Assembly (NCBI GenBank): GCA_030648435.1
Contig: JAUSHE010000004.1
Span: 1 to 35,280, forward strand
Origin: Candidatus Daviesbacteria bacterium
GTDB taxonomy: Bacteria > Patescibacteriota > Microgenomatia > Daviesbacterales > UBA10151
DNA length: 35,280 nucleotides
Direction of reading: 5' to 3'
In this document: positions 8,369-16,482 of the stretch, piece by piece
How the letters are laid out: every line of letters begins with the position of its first letter
Numbering within the stretch: position 1 is the first letter of the stretch
The notes under the pieces: model-generated
Databases searched by the model: none
What the model saw: only the letters and a program-made list of their open reading frames with translations
Told to the model about the DNA's origin: nothing
Translations under genes and position numbers: made by a program

Positions 8369-11300
8369 TTATAAAACCATTTTATCGAATAACCAATTAG
8401 CCCATGTCCGCCCATCTCTTGCTTTAACCGTTTGCTCTATATTAGATATCATCTCTCTACCCTCTATGTTGGTATAGTGTTCTCCTGCTTTAACTAATCT
8501 ATCTTCAAAAAATGGATCTCTAAGAACTTTGTAAATATGAGCCACATCAGGATAGGCTGCTGCTCCACCTCCAGGACCTTCATCCAAAAGCCACTCCACA
8601 TAATTATCCCAAAATCTTTCCGCGATATGCCTGGAGCTACCTGTATTCTTTTCTTTTTCTAAGGCAATAGCTGGATTAAATCTGCCATTCGGTAAAAAGA
8701 CATCTGTCTTATCCAAAAGTAATGCTCCTCCGGCACTCCTGTTATCGGAATACATAGTCCTGATTACCTTTAATGTCTCCCATGCCCTGCCAAAAGACTC
8801 CAATAAAGCATAAAAGGCTTCGTTTTCATGATTAGGCATTTGGCGGAATTCTGGAAACTTCTCCCTTAGCCGCGCCAATTGATCAGCATTATTGGTTGGC
8901 TTCGTAAACAATCCTTCGTGGTGCACTCCTGTTTTAGGATCTGTTCCTCCAACCAAAGCAAACCATAAGGCAGTACTACTATCTACCATATTAACGAATT
9001 TAGTGATCGCAAACTGACTCATTATTCTTTGGCCGGTCAATTCGTTAATATTGTCACACATCATTGAAACCGCTCCCGTTACACCTCTGCGGCCCAGATT
9101 CCTGGCCATACTGTCAAGATACATAGGAGTAGCCCCTAATGCAGCGGAAAATCTTCTGGCCCATCTCTTGGGCATTTTTGCAGCAGATGCAGCAGCGTGA
9201 ACAGCGAACCTGACATCACCACCCTGGTCTTCCTTATAATAACCAGTATCCATATGTTCCGCATTACCGTCTCTTGGCAAAAACCTTTGCCTGATAGCAG
9301 CCTTCACATAAACAGAGCCCATAAAAGATTCTTCAACTGCCGCATCAAAAACAATACCCTCTAAGCTCATTTGCTCACCGGGGAATCCTTTAACCCTGCG
9401 CAAAGTAGGATCAAGGGTCAAAAGTAAACCGGCAAAAATATCCGCGTCTTCAGACCGTATTTGTCCATCCCTGACCTGCCTGGCTTGTCTAAAAACATAT
9501 TCAGGTATTAAGGTATGAGTGTTATTGCTTTGATAAGCCCAATAAGTATGGGTCGTATGGAAAGCTAAATCACTTTCGACAGCAGTTGGAAAATCCAAAT
9601 TAACTTCTTCAACAAAAACAAAACTAGTAGGTCGACCTTCACCATCATTACGCTCTGTGATAGTATAACCTTCTTGATAAAAATAAGGGGAACGAATGCT
9701 AAGATCAATACGTCTGCGCTGTTCCACAACCTGCCCGTTTCTTACGATATCAGCAGGCTTGTTGTAAAAAATAGCTTGACCTAATTCATCGAAATCACCC
9801 TCACTTAAACCAATAGGGTGATTGTCTTGGTTGTAACCAAAAATAGGCTTGCCGTCGTTACCGAAAGCAATAACCGGCTGACCCAGTTGCGTGTAGCCGA
9901 AGACATGCGGTCTTTTTAACTTCATCACGCTGGTGCTTATTGGTGTTGGTTTATTGTCTGGATTTTTAAGCTTACCTGTTTTATCATCAAAGTAATCCAA
10001 ATACTTAGCATCAAACTCATCATGAAATAATTTGGCCTCATATCCCTTAGCCGAAATTTGCTCAACTGCCATATCATCAACGGCATGTTGGACCATAGCT
10101 GCCCGATAACGGGCTCGGAAATTAGGGACATAGTCTGGATTAGGTCTGCCTTGAGGAAAATTTCGATCAGGAGACAGAAACGGCTTTAATTTTTTGGCAA
10201 ATTCCGGTTTTTCCCAAACCTTTGCACCATCCCCATACTGAATTCTTACCCAGTTTACAGCAGCCATACCAAATTCCTCGGCCAAATGAGTAGGCATATG
10301 ATCTTTAAAATTGTCCCGCTGTTCGGGAGTTAATCCGTCGTATAACTGCCGTTCGTAGGGGAGAAGTTCATCTACTTTTGTACCTTTTGCAATCTCATCC
10401 AAAACCCAACCAATGTGTTGTTTTTTGGTAAGCTGAGTTCTTCTTTCCTCTAGGGTCCATTTGCTAATATCTTTGTCTTTGGCTTTTGTAACTTTTTGAT
10501 GCTCTTGCCGAAATATTTTATATGCTCTAACGTATTCATTCCTGGTGATAAAAAGCATTCCACCACCCCTGATTGTCCCTTCATGAGTAGCCCCCTCCAT
10601 TTGCAGAGTAATCTCAAAGGCAGCTTGCGAATCGGTATAAGCATCTGTGTAAAGCTTTTTATATAACCTCTTTTCTTTTTCCCCAATTCTTCCTAAATCC
10701 ACCAATCTGTCAATTGCCTTATCAAGCAAATCCTCACCTTTCTTTAAAACAATCGTTTTCCGATATCTAACCGACTCCCTAACCTTATCCATTGAATCCT
10801 GAATCATGCCTAATCTGACAGATGCCTGTAATTTCTTAGGCAGCTTCTGAACATCTAACCCTTTTTTAATCACATATTCCTGATAATTGTTCCGGTGAGC
10901 ATCACCTTTATCAAAACCTTCATATAAACTCTTCATCTCCTCCGCTGCTTGGTGCATGCCTATCCGTTCCCTGTTGGTTCGCAGGTGAGCTTTAGCATTT
11001 ATATAGTAGTCTCTATCCTCATCCGTTAAGCTGTTGAAATTATTCCTATTTCTTTCCAGATACTCCTCAATCTGCTCCAGACGTTGTGCCCGGAGTTGGC
11101 GCAATTTAGCATCTATACCTATTGGTACATCCCGACGATCATAGTCTTTCAAAACCACTCCCATACCTCTCTCTATCTGCATTTGATGAACGATTCTCCT
11201 AAATTCTTCCTGTGCAGGGGTATAACCACCTAACTGCCCTCTTGAGCCTTGAGCATTAATTGCTAATTCTTCAACCGCGGAATAATCATAATTCCAGGTA

Positions 11301-12805
11301 TGGAACCCTACCCCTGCTTCCACGCCTGAACGTAGAGTCCTTGTCCATCTTTGCGGGCCTTCGTGTAATGCCATGGTAGTTGCACCTGATTTACCATTTT
11401 CCTTGTTGTAATTCTCATACTGGTAAAAGGTGTACCAAAGGAAAGCCCGTCCTTCAAATTCCTGTCTAATTTCTTCGGCAAAACCGGTAGTCATTTTATC
11501 AGGTCCATCATCCATTCCTTCTTGCTCTTCTGCTAACCTGGTAGCCCGTCCGCTTAGCACTTTTTTGAAATTTATGAGGTTTTGCATTAAGTCATCAGGG
11601 GCATAACCTAAGGCATGATTTCTAACCATCTGCATAAATGTTTCCATGGCAATACGGAATTCTCTTGGGTTATTTGCGGTAATAACGTAGTAATCAGGAT
11701 AACCGCCATACGGCTGCCAATAAGTCTCTTTTTTATTTCCTGCATCTTCTCCACGAGGAGGGCGCCACTCTCCATCCTCAGGAGTCCACACTCTGCCATT
11801 GAATTCCCGCTCTAGTCTTGACCTTGCAATTTTAAGGTAAGGTTCCCATACTCCAAATAACTCACGAATTTCGGAATCTTCTTCTATTTGAGATAAATAC
11901 TCACTTTCTGCAGTGCTATAAGCTCCAGCAACTTCTTGATCTGCGTATCTTCTAATTCGATCAGGGGGAGGTTCGCCAGACTTATAAGCTAGATATATAG
12001 AATTTAAAATTTCATCTACCCCCTTTAAAAGCTCTTTTCCTTTTGCCTTCCTAAAATATTTCAATAACGCCGCCTTAGTTTCAGGTAAGTCTGCTACAGC
12101 TTTGTTCATCGTCGCCTCATCTGGAGAAAAAATATTGTTGTAGCTAGTAATTAATACCCTTAAGGGAGCAACACCAGTAAGATCCTCTGGAGTAGGAAGT
12201 GCTTCTAGTTCTGGTTTCACACCACGGTCAATCCTCTTTTGGTACGCCCTTCTTATAGCATCCATGAAAGACTCACCCTCCCTAGTCTCAACCTGATGCT
12301 CTTTTTTAAGATCCAAAGGAGCTTCTTTGTTTCTATCTTCCTGCAGCCACTCTACGTATTCTTTGAATTTTCTATATAACTCATTTAATATTGGACGATT
12401 TTCAGCTTTATACCGAACTTCATAAGGTAGTTCCGTTTCCGTGTAAAGAATCTGTTCTACCAACCATCTACCCCTTTCCGGGCTGGTTAACCATTCCGGG
12501 TGATTATTTGACTCTGGTCCATTTGGACCTCCTCCGCCCCTATTTTCTCTATCACCATCTCCACCCATTCCTCCTCCTGGTGGAGTTGAACCTTGAGGAG
12601 GAATGTCAACACCTTGAGCTGCTATGACTCCGGAGGGGAGGACACCAACATCAGGTGCCCTAGGTTGGTTTCCAATGTCTCTTAGAATTCTTTCAGCCTC
12701 GGTAACGGCGTTCTGTGTATCTGAGGGTGAAAATGTCTCCCCTTCAGGAGATTGAACTGGTGTTTGCGACCCAGTTCCTGCTTCTGCTGTTCCTGTTTCT
12801 GTCAT
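8369..12805 (-). CDS. Very large hypothetical protein (about 1478 aa from ATG 12805; ORF extends to 12853)
   Basis: Long uninterrupted ORF, low-complexity Pro/Gly-rich N-terminal region; no family recognised. The 12853 start would encode repeat-derived NPERSRR; MTETGTAEAG at 12805 has a plausible SD GAAGGG. Confidence 0.75.
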   Translation of the reverse strand: MTETGTAEAGTGSQTPVQSPEGETFSPSDTQNAVTEAERILRDIGNQPRAPDVGVLPSGVIAAQGVDIPPQGSTPPGGGMGGDGDRENRGGGGPNGPESNNHPEWLTSPERGRWLVEQILYTETELPYEVRYKAENRPILNELYRKFKEYVEWLQEDRNKEAPLDLKKEHQVETREGESFMDAIRRAYQKRIDRGVKPELEALPTPEDLTGVAPLRVLITSYNNIFSPDEATMNKAVADLPETKAALLKYFRKAKGKELLKGVDEILNSIYLAYKSGEPPPDRIRRYADQEVAGAYSTAESEYLSQIEEDSEIRELFGVWEPYLKIARSRLEREFNGRVWTPEDGEWRPPRGEDAGNKKETYWQPYGGYPDYYVITANNPREFRIAMETFMQMVRNHALGYAPDDLMQNLINFKKVLSGRATRLAEEQEGMDDGPDKMTTGFAEEIRQEFEGRAFLWYTFYQYENYNKENGKSGATTMALHEGPQRWTRTLRSGVEAGVGFHTWNYDYSAVEELAINAQGSRGQLGGYTPAQEEFRRIVHQMQIERGMGVVLKDYDRRDVPIGIDAKLRQLRAQRLEQIEEYLERNRNNFNSLTDEDRDYYINAKAHLRTNRERIGMHQAAEEMKSLYEGFDKGDAHRNNYQEYVIKKGLDVQKLPKKLQASVRLGMIQDSMDKVRESVRYRKTIVLKKGEDLLDKAIDRLVDLGRIGEKEKRLYKKLYTDAYTDSQAAFEITLQMEGATHEGTIRGGGMLFITRNEYVRAYKIFRQEHQKVTKAKDKDISKWTLEERRTQLTKKQHIGWVLDEIAKGTKVDELLPYERQLYDGLTPEQRDNFKDHMPTHLAEEFGMAAVNWVRIQYGDGAKVWEKPEFAKKLKPFLSPDRNFPQGRPNPDYVPNFRARYRAAMVQHAVDDMAVEQISAKGYEAKLFHDEFDAKYLDYFDDKTGKLKNPDNKPTPISTSVMKLKRPHVFGYTQLGQPVIAFGNDGKPIFGYNQDNHPIGLSEGDFDELGQAIFYNKPADIVRNGQVVEQRRRIDLSIRSPYFYQEGYTITERNDGEGRPTSFVFVEEVNLDFPTAVESDLAFHTTHTYWAYQSNNTHTLIPEYVFRQARQVRDGQIRSEDADIFAGLLLTLDPTLRRVKGFPGEQMSLEGIVFDAAVEESFMGSVYVKAAIRQRFLPRDGNAEHMDTGYYKEDQGGDVRFAVHAAASAAKMPKRWARRFSAALGATPMYLDSMARNLGRRGVTGAVSMMCDNINELTGQRIMSQFAITKFVNMVDSSTALWFALVGGTDPKTGVHHEGLFTKPTNNADQLARLREKFPEFRQMPNHENEAFYALLESFGRAWETLKVIRTMYSDNRSAGGALLLDKTDVFLPNGRFNPAIALEKEKNTGSSRHIAERFWDNYVEWLLDEGPGGGAAAYPDVAHIYKVLRDPFFEDRLVKAGEHYTNIEGREMISNIEQTVKARDGRTWANWLFDKMVL

Positions 12806-12813
12806 AATTTTTT

Positions 12814-12833
12814 CCCTTCGACTTCGCTCAGGG
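12814..12833. repeat. Dispersed CCCTTCGACTTCGCTCAGGG-type repeat
   Basis: cccttcgacttcgctcaggg; related copies near 4825, 12896, 13892, 16170, 16210, 18136, 22513. Confidence 0.85.
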
Positions 12834-12874
12834 TTGTAACTTTCTTGTGCCATAGTTTTGTATAAGATAAGTTT

Positions 12875-13025
12875 TCCAAAACCTATGGACTGCTTCCCTT
12901 CGATAAACTCAGGGTTATAACCAGTTTATGGCTTTGGTTAACTTACTGTCAACTACGTTCAGTTTTCATGAACGTAGTCAACTTCCTTTCTCTGGCAAGT
13001 TTATACCGAGCGATAGCGAGGTGCT
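12875..13025 (+). repeat. 151-bp direct repeat, copy 1
   Basis: About 94% identical without indels to 13871-14021 by manual alignment. Confidence 0.9.
12948..12982 (+). repeat. Hairpin element flanked by 6-bp direct repeats
   Basis: GTCAAC-TACGTTCAGTTTTCATGAACGTA-GTCAAC. Confidence 0.8.
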
Positions 13026-13044
13026 TGATTTAATTCTGATAAAA

Positions 13045-13078
13045 TCCTGATACGTTTAGTTTCATAAACGTATCCTGA
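13045..13078 (+). repeat. Hairpin element flanked by 6-bp direct repeats
   Basis: TCCTGA-TACGTTTAGTTTCATAAACGTA-TCCTGA. Confidence 0.8.
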
Positions 13079-13095
13079 CGAGAGGGAGTCTAAAA

Positions 13096-13518
13096 TTACT
13101 TAACTAATTCTTCTAATAGTTCTTGGGGCGTTATAACCTTAAGCGGTTTAACCAATTTTCTAATATCCGGTTTTAGTAAATGTTTCTTGTCTAAAGTTAC
13201 TAAGAAATCACATTTGGTTAACTTTGCTCCTGCTATCACATGTACATCTTTTTCAACTACCGTACTTTTATACGGTTTCGCTTCAGCCAAGGAGATTCTT
13301 TTCCTTATCAAAATTGAATTATCATGCATGAATTGCCTAATTTCTTTAGCGCTTTTCCGTATCTTGACTGAGTTATCCTCCACCTCTTCAATAACTGTCC
13401 GTGAAGTAATGCCAATAATTGCTTTTAATTTTATAAATTGGACCAGTTTAAATGATCCGCCAGTTGGAGAAAGTAGCGCTGGAATTATAACTGAGGCATC
13501 AAGGAATACTTTAATCAC
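13096..13518 (-). CDS. PIN-domain toxin (VapC-like)
   Basis: MIKVFLDASVIIPALLSPTGGSFKLVQFIK...DVHVIAGAKLTKCDFLVTLDKKHLLKPDIRK. Confidence 0.85.
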   Translation of the reverse strand: MIKVFLDASVIIPALLSPTGGSFKLVQFIKLKAIIGITSRTVIEEVEDNSVKIRKSAKEIRQFMHDNSILIRKRISLAEAKPYKSTVVEKDVHVIAGAKLTKCDFLVTLDKKHLLKPDIRKLVKPLKVITPQELLEELVK

Positions 13519-13798
13519 TTTTTAAAGATTTAAGCTTCAAATCTATTTTCCGGCTCAACTTTTTGGTTAGTCTGTCTGCCTTCAACCACTGCTCTATTTC
13601 AACATCACTAAAAGTTCTGTACGGAACATTTTCTTCAGGTGCCTCTATAATTAACTTATTACCCACTTTTTCTGCTTTCACTATTCCGCCTTCTTTCAAA
13701 CCAAGCTCATCTCTCCATTCTTTCGGAATTGTAACCATACCCTTACCAAGGATTCTTAAATATTCTTGCGGAGATTCATTGGTTAATACTTGTTTCAT
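13511..13798 (-). CDS. AbrB-type antitoxin
   Basis: EYLRILGKGMVTIPKEWRDELGLKEGGIVKAEKVGNKLIIEA: SpoVT/AbrB fold signature; overlaps the PIN gene. Confidence 0.85.
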   Translation of the reverse strand: MKQVLTNESPQEYLRILGKGMVTIPKEWRDELGLKEGGIVKAEKVGNKLIIEAPEENVPYRTFSDVEIEQWLKADRLTKKLSRKIDLKLKSLKSD

Positions 13799-13870
13799 AA
13801 GTTTAAATTTCTAACTTTTTACATTGTAAACTAACTCGGTGTTCCTGTCAATAACAAGAAAGGCTGTAGC

Positions 13871-14021
13871 TCCAAAACCTATGGACTGCTTCCCTTCGAT
13901 AAACTCAGGGTTATAACCAGTTTAGGGCTTTGGCTAACTTGCTGTCAACTACGTTCAGTTTTCATGAACGTAGTCAACTTCCTTTCTCTGGCAAGTTTAT
14001 ACTGAGTGCAACTGAGGTGCT
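13871..14021 (+). repeat. 151-bp direct repeat, copy 2 (contains hairpin element 13944-13978)
   Basis: tccaaaacctatggactgcttcccttcgataaactcagggttataaccag... Confidence 0.9.
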
Positions 14022-14063
14022 CACCTCAGAGTCGAAGACCTGACGGGAATGAGATCGATTTTT

Positions 14064-14492
14064 CTAATCAACACTTCTCAGATATTGCAGGAAACTTGCG
14101 GGGGTCATTACCGCTATATTAAAATCTTTCTTAATTTTATCTGTTTTGAAATGTCTGATGTTATAGGAAATAAGAAAGCTTGCTTTGGACTTACTTGCCC
14201 CTGCTATGATATGCGCATCATCAGGATCAATTGTATACTCAGAATAGTTTAATTCAATTTCTTCTAATTTTTCCTTGATAAACACCTTTTTAAATCTTTT
14301 CTGAAAAAGCTTCTCGAGTTTAGCCTGATCAATCTTTAATCTATCAGCAACCCCTATTAACTCCTTTTGAGAGATATTTGAAATAAAAAACTCAAGACCG
14401 CGGGCTTGATTAAGTAAAAAGTAAGCAGCCCCCAAGGAGGAAATTAACGAAGAGACAATCACATCCGAATCAACAAATACCTTTTTAAACAT
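14064..14492 (-). CDS. PIN-domain protein
   Basis: MFKKVFVDSDVIVSSLISSLGAAYFLLNQ...DPDDAHIIAGASKSKASFLISYNIRHFKTDKI. Confidence 0.82.
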   Translation of the reverse strand: MFKKVFVDSDVIVSSLISSLGAAYFLLNQARGLEFFISNISQKELIGVADRLKIDQAKLEKLFQKRFKKVFIKEKLEEIELNYSEYTIDPDDAHIIAGASKSKASFLISYNIRHFKTDKIKKDFNIAVMTPASFLQYLRSVD

Positions 14493-14756
14493 TTAGACAT
14501 TTTTCAACTTAGACCTGGTTTTTTTAATTGCTGATTGTATTTGGGGAATGTTTCTTAAATCTTCTTTTTCTGCCAAATATAAGTCATAATCCAGCCCTGT
14601 AAAAACAAAGGCTATGGAGCTTGCCGGAATACGATAAACCTTGCCGATCTTTTTAGCAATTATTTCACCCCTTTGGATTAAATCGTAAATTGTATTTTTA
14701 CTCAGTTGCAGGATATCAGCTACCTGCTCTGGGGTATATACCCTAGTACTAATCAT
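14493..14756 (-). CDS. Excisionase/HTH_17-type DNA-binding protein, putative antitoxin
   Basis: RVYTPEQVADILQLSKNTIYDLIQRGEIIAKKIGKVYRIPASSI; abuts the PIN gene. Confidence 0.83.
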   Translation of the reverse strand: MISTRVYTPEQVADILQLSKNTIYDLIQRGEIIAKKIGKVYRIPASSIAFVFTGLDYDLYLAEKEDLRNIPQIQSAIKKTRSKLKNV

Positions 14757-14802
14757 GGTTATTTTGTACTAAATATTACTAAACTTGTCAATAGGCAACA
14801 GA

Positions 14803-16152
14803 CTAACATTCTCTAATGGCAGGGCACTTGGGACATTTTTGTCCGTGCCTTACTATACACCAAATATATTCCCTACAAGCCCCACATCTAATACAAAAAT
14901 CTTCGTCTTTGAGCTCTGTAAGCGTAACCGTGCTTGGCATAATTACACCGCCGGATTCTGCCCCTAAACTGCTTCCCCTTAATATTCTGGCAGCCATACT
15001 AGCTGGACAACCTGCCCGACTTATCAAAAATGCAATTTCCGGTCCGAAATTATCTGAATTTTGAAGGAACGGATTATGAATTATTTTTACTTTGTATATG
15101 TTAGAAAAACTTTCCCGAATTGTAGGGTTTTTTCTTAAATGTTCTCCTGCCAAACTTAATACTGTACGTTCTATCTCTTTTGTAACCCTCTCTTGGATAT
15201 TTCTATCACCTAGCTGGTAGATTCTTCCCATAATAAACTCTCTAAGGTTAGAAATTAACTCTTCCTCCTTTTGATCAAATAACAACAACTCATCAAACTT
15301 TCTGATCTCTTCCCTTGTTTGTTCAATCGACCTTATTTCCGGAGGGCCTTCTTTTTGTAAAAGTCTGATATTTTCTCTCCCGCGAACTGCCAGTATTTTG
15401 TCTAAAACATACTCAAAAGGGTTAGTATCTGCTCTAAGTAAAGCAGGATTTCTGACTATATTTGCTAATCTTTCCTGCTCATTTTCACCTTTTAATACTT
15501 CTTCTGAAACTCCTAAACTTCTCATAACTGCTGTTGATTGGGCTTGATCTAAATCTGTAATCAGAGTCAAACCCTGTAAAATACCCTTCTGGTTTTTCCA
15601 GAAAATCATTGTTTCTGTGTTAAGGTGATTATGGCCTCGGCCGTATTGATCTACATAACCGCTCCAGCCATCAGGGCTCATTATTACAGCAAAAGAATTA
15701 AGGTCAGCCGCAAGTAGAAAAGATTCAATTATTCTTGATGCTTGCAGTACTGAGCCTTTGCGCTCCTGAGAGGAAATTGCATCAATTACTGGCCGCCCAT
15801 TATTCCCAACCATTCTTAAAACGCCGTCAACAACATCAAACCTATTTTTGTGAGGGAGAACTGTCTTGGATTTTATAAACTCCACATTATAAGTTCTGAT
15901 ATTAACTTCCAGTTCATCTGTGGCAAAATTTAACGCTTCAACCAAATTCTTGCCGGAAGCTAAAGCAAAATTTAAATCATTACCAAAACGGTCCATTTCC
16001 AACCCTAAAAGGAAACCAGTCTCTTCTGTTAAAACAGAATCCCGTCCCAATCCCGGGTACATATCAACTCTTTTGAGAGTCTGTATAGTAGAAATTTCGG
16101 CAGAATGGATTGGAGTTGGTAGATAACCTCTTTCGAGTTCTTGAATTGGCAT
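14803..16152 (-). CDS. Uncharacterised 449-aa protein with Cys-rich C-terminus
   Basis: C-terminus CIRCGACREYIWCIVRHGQKCPKCPAIREC; upstream SD GCAGGAGC; no family recognised. Confidence 0.75.
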   Translation of the reverse strand: MPIQELERGYLPTPIHSAEISTIQTLKRVDMYPGLGRDSVLTEETGFLLGLEMDRFGNDLNFALASGKNLVEALNFATDELEVNIRTYNVEFIKSKTVLPHKNRFDVVDGVLRMVGNNGRPVIDAISSQERKGSVLQASRIIESFLLAADLNSFAVIMSPDGWSGYVDQYGRGHNHLNTETMIFWKNQKGILQGLTLITDLDQAQSTAVMRSLGVSEEVLKGENEQERLANIVRNPALLRADTNPFEYVLDKILAVRGRENIRLLQKEGPPEIRSIEQTREEIRKFDELLLFDQKEEELISNLREFIMGRIYQLGDRNIQERVTKEIERTVLSLAGEHLRKNPTIRESFSNIYKVKIIHNPFLQNSDNFGPEIAFLISRAGCPASMAARILRGSSLGAESGGVIMPSTVTLTELKDEDFCIRCGACREYIWCIVRHGQKCPKCPAIREC

Positions 16153-16169
16153 ATTGCTCCTGCACGGGA

Positions 16170-16189
16170 CCCTTCGACTACGCTCAGGG
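16170..16189. repeat. Dispersed CCTTCGACTACGCTCAGGG repeat between riboswitch and SD
   Basis: cccttcgactacgctcaggg. Confidence 0.85.
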
Positions 16190-16190
16190 T

Positions 16191-16341
16191 AAATTGTGGT
16201 CGGTCTTCTGACTCTTCGACTCGCTTCACTCGCTCAGAGCTATAGCTTGTCAAATCACAGCTGCGGCACAGTCTCTGAATTACACAGAGTTCCCAATCGT
16301 ACCTTTATCCGACATAACGCCGGAGTGATACACCACATTTT
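16191..16341 (-). ncRNA. Cobalamin-riboswitch-like aptamer
   Basis: Minus strand: AAAATGTGGTG...TCCGGCGTTATGTCGGA...GGGAACTCTGTGTAATTCAGAGACTGTGCCGCAGCTGT...GAGTCAGAAGACCGACCACAATTT; matches core GGGAA-stem-GCUGCCCCGCAACUGU and 3' GCCAGGAGACCUGCC-like motif; ends close in a P1-type stem. Confidence 0.82.
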
Positions 16342-16482
16342 TAATAATAGCAGGAAACCAGTTTAAGTCAATATACTAAATGTTGTATTTAACATAGTTA
16401 CATACAGACTGCCTCAGATTGCGCTTAAATGACCTATTTTGTACCCCTAGACTATAGTTTTTTCACGAGGTAAGCTTCATTT

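Noticed and set aside
12875-14021. Composite transposon or IS flanked by repeats
   Set aside because: No transposase or integrase ORF between or beside the repeats; content is a TA pair only
14012-14029. Palindrome ctgaggtg-ct-cacctcag as a special element
   Set aside because: Perfect 8-bp arms but tiny loop, no U-tract and no second copy; more likely incidental or a terminator-like remnant
16029-16253. Minus ORF MTSYSSERVKRVEESEDRPQFTLSVVEGSR...
   Set aside because: Out-of-frame translation of CTCAGG repeats and the riboswitch 3' part; not a credible protein
16231-16480. tRNA or other small RNA in the long intergenic region
   Set aside because: No tRNA arms or T-loop motif seen; the structured part is better explained by a cobalamin-type aptamer
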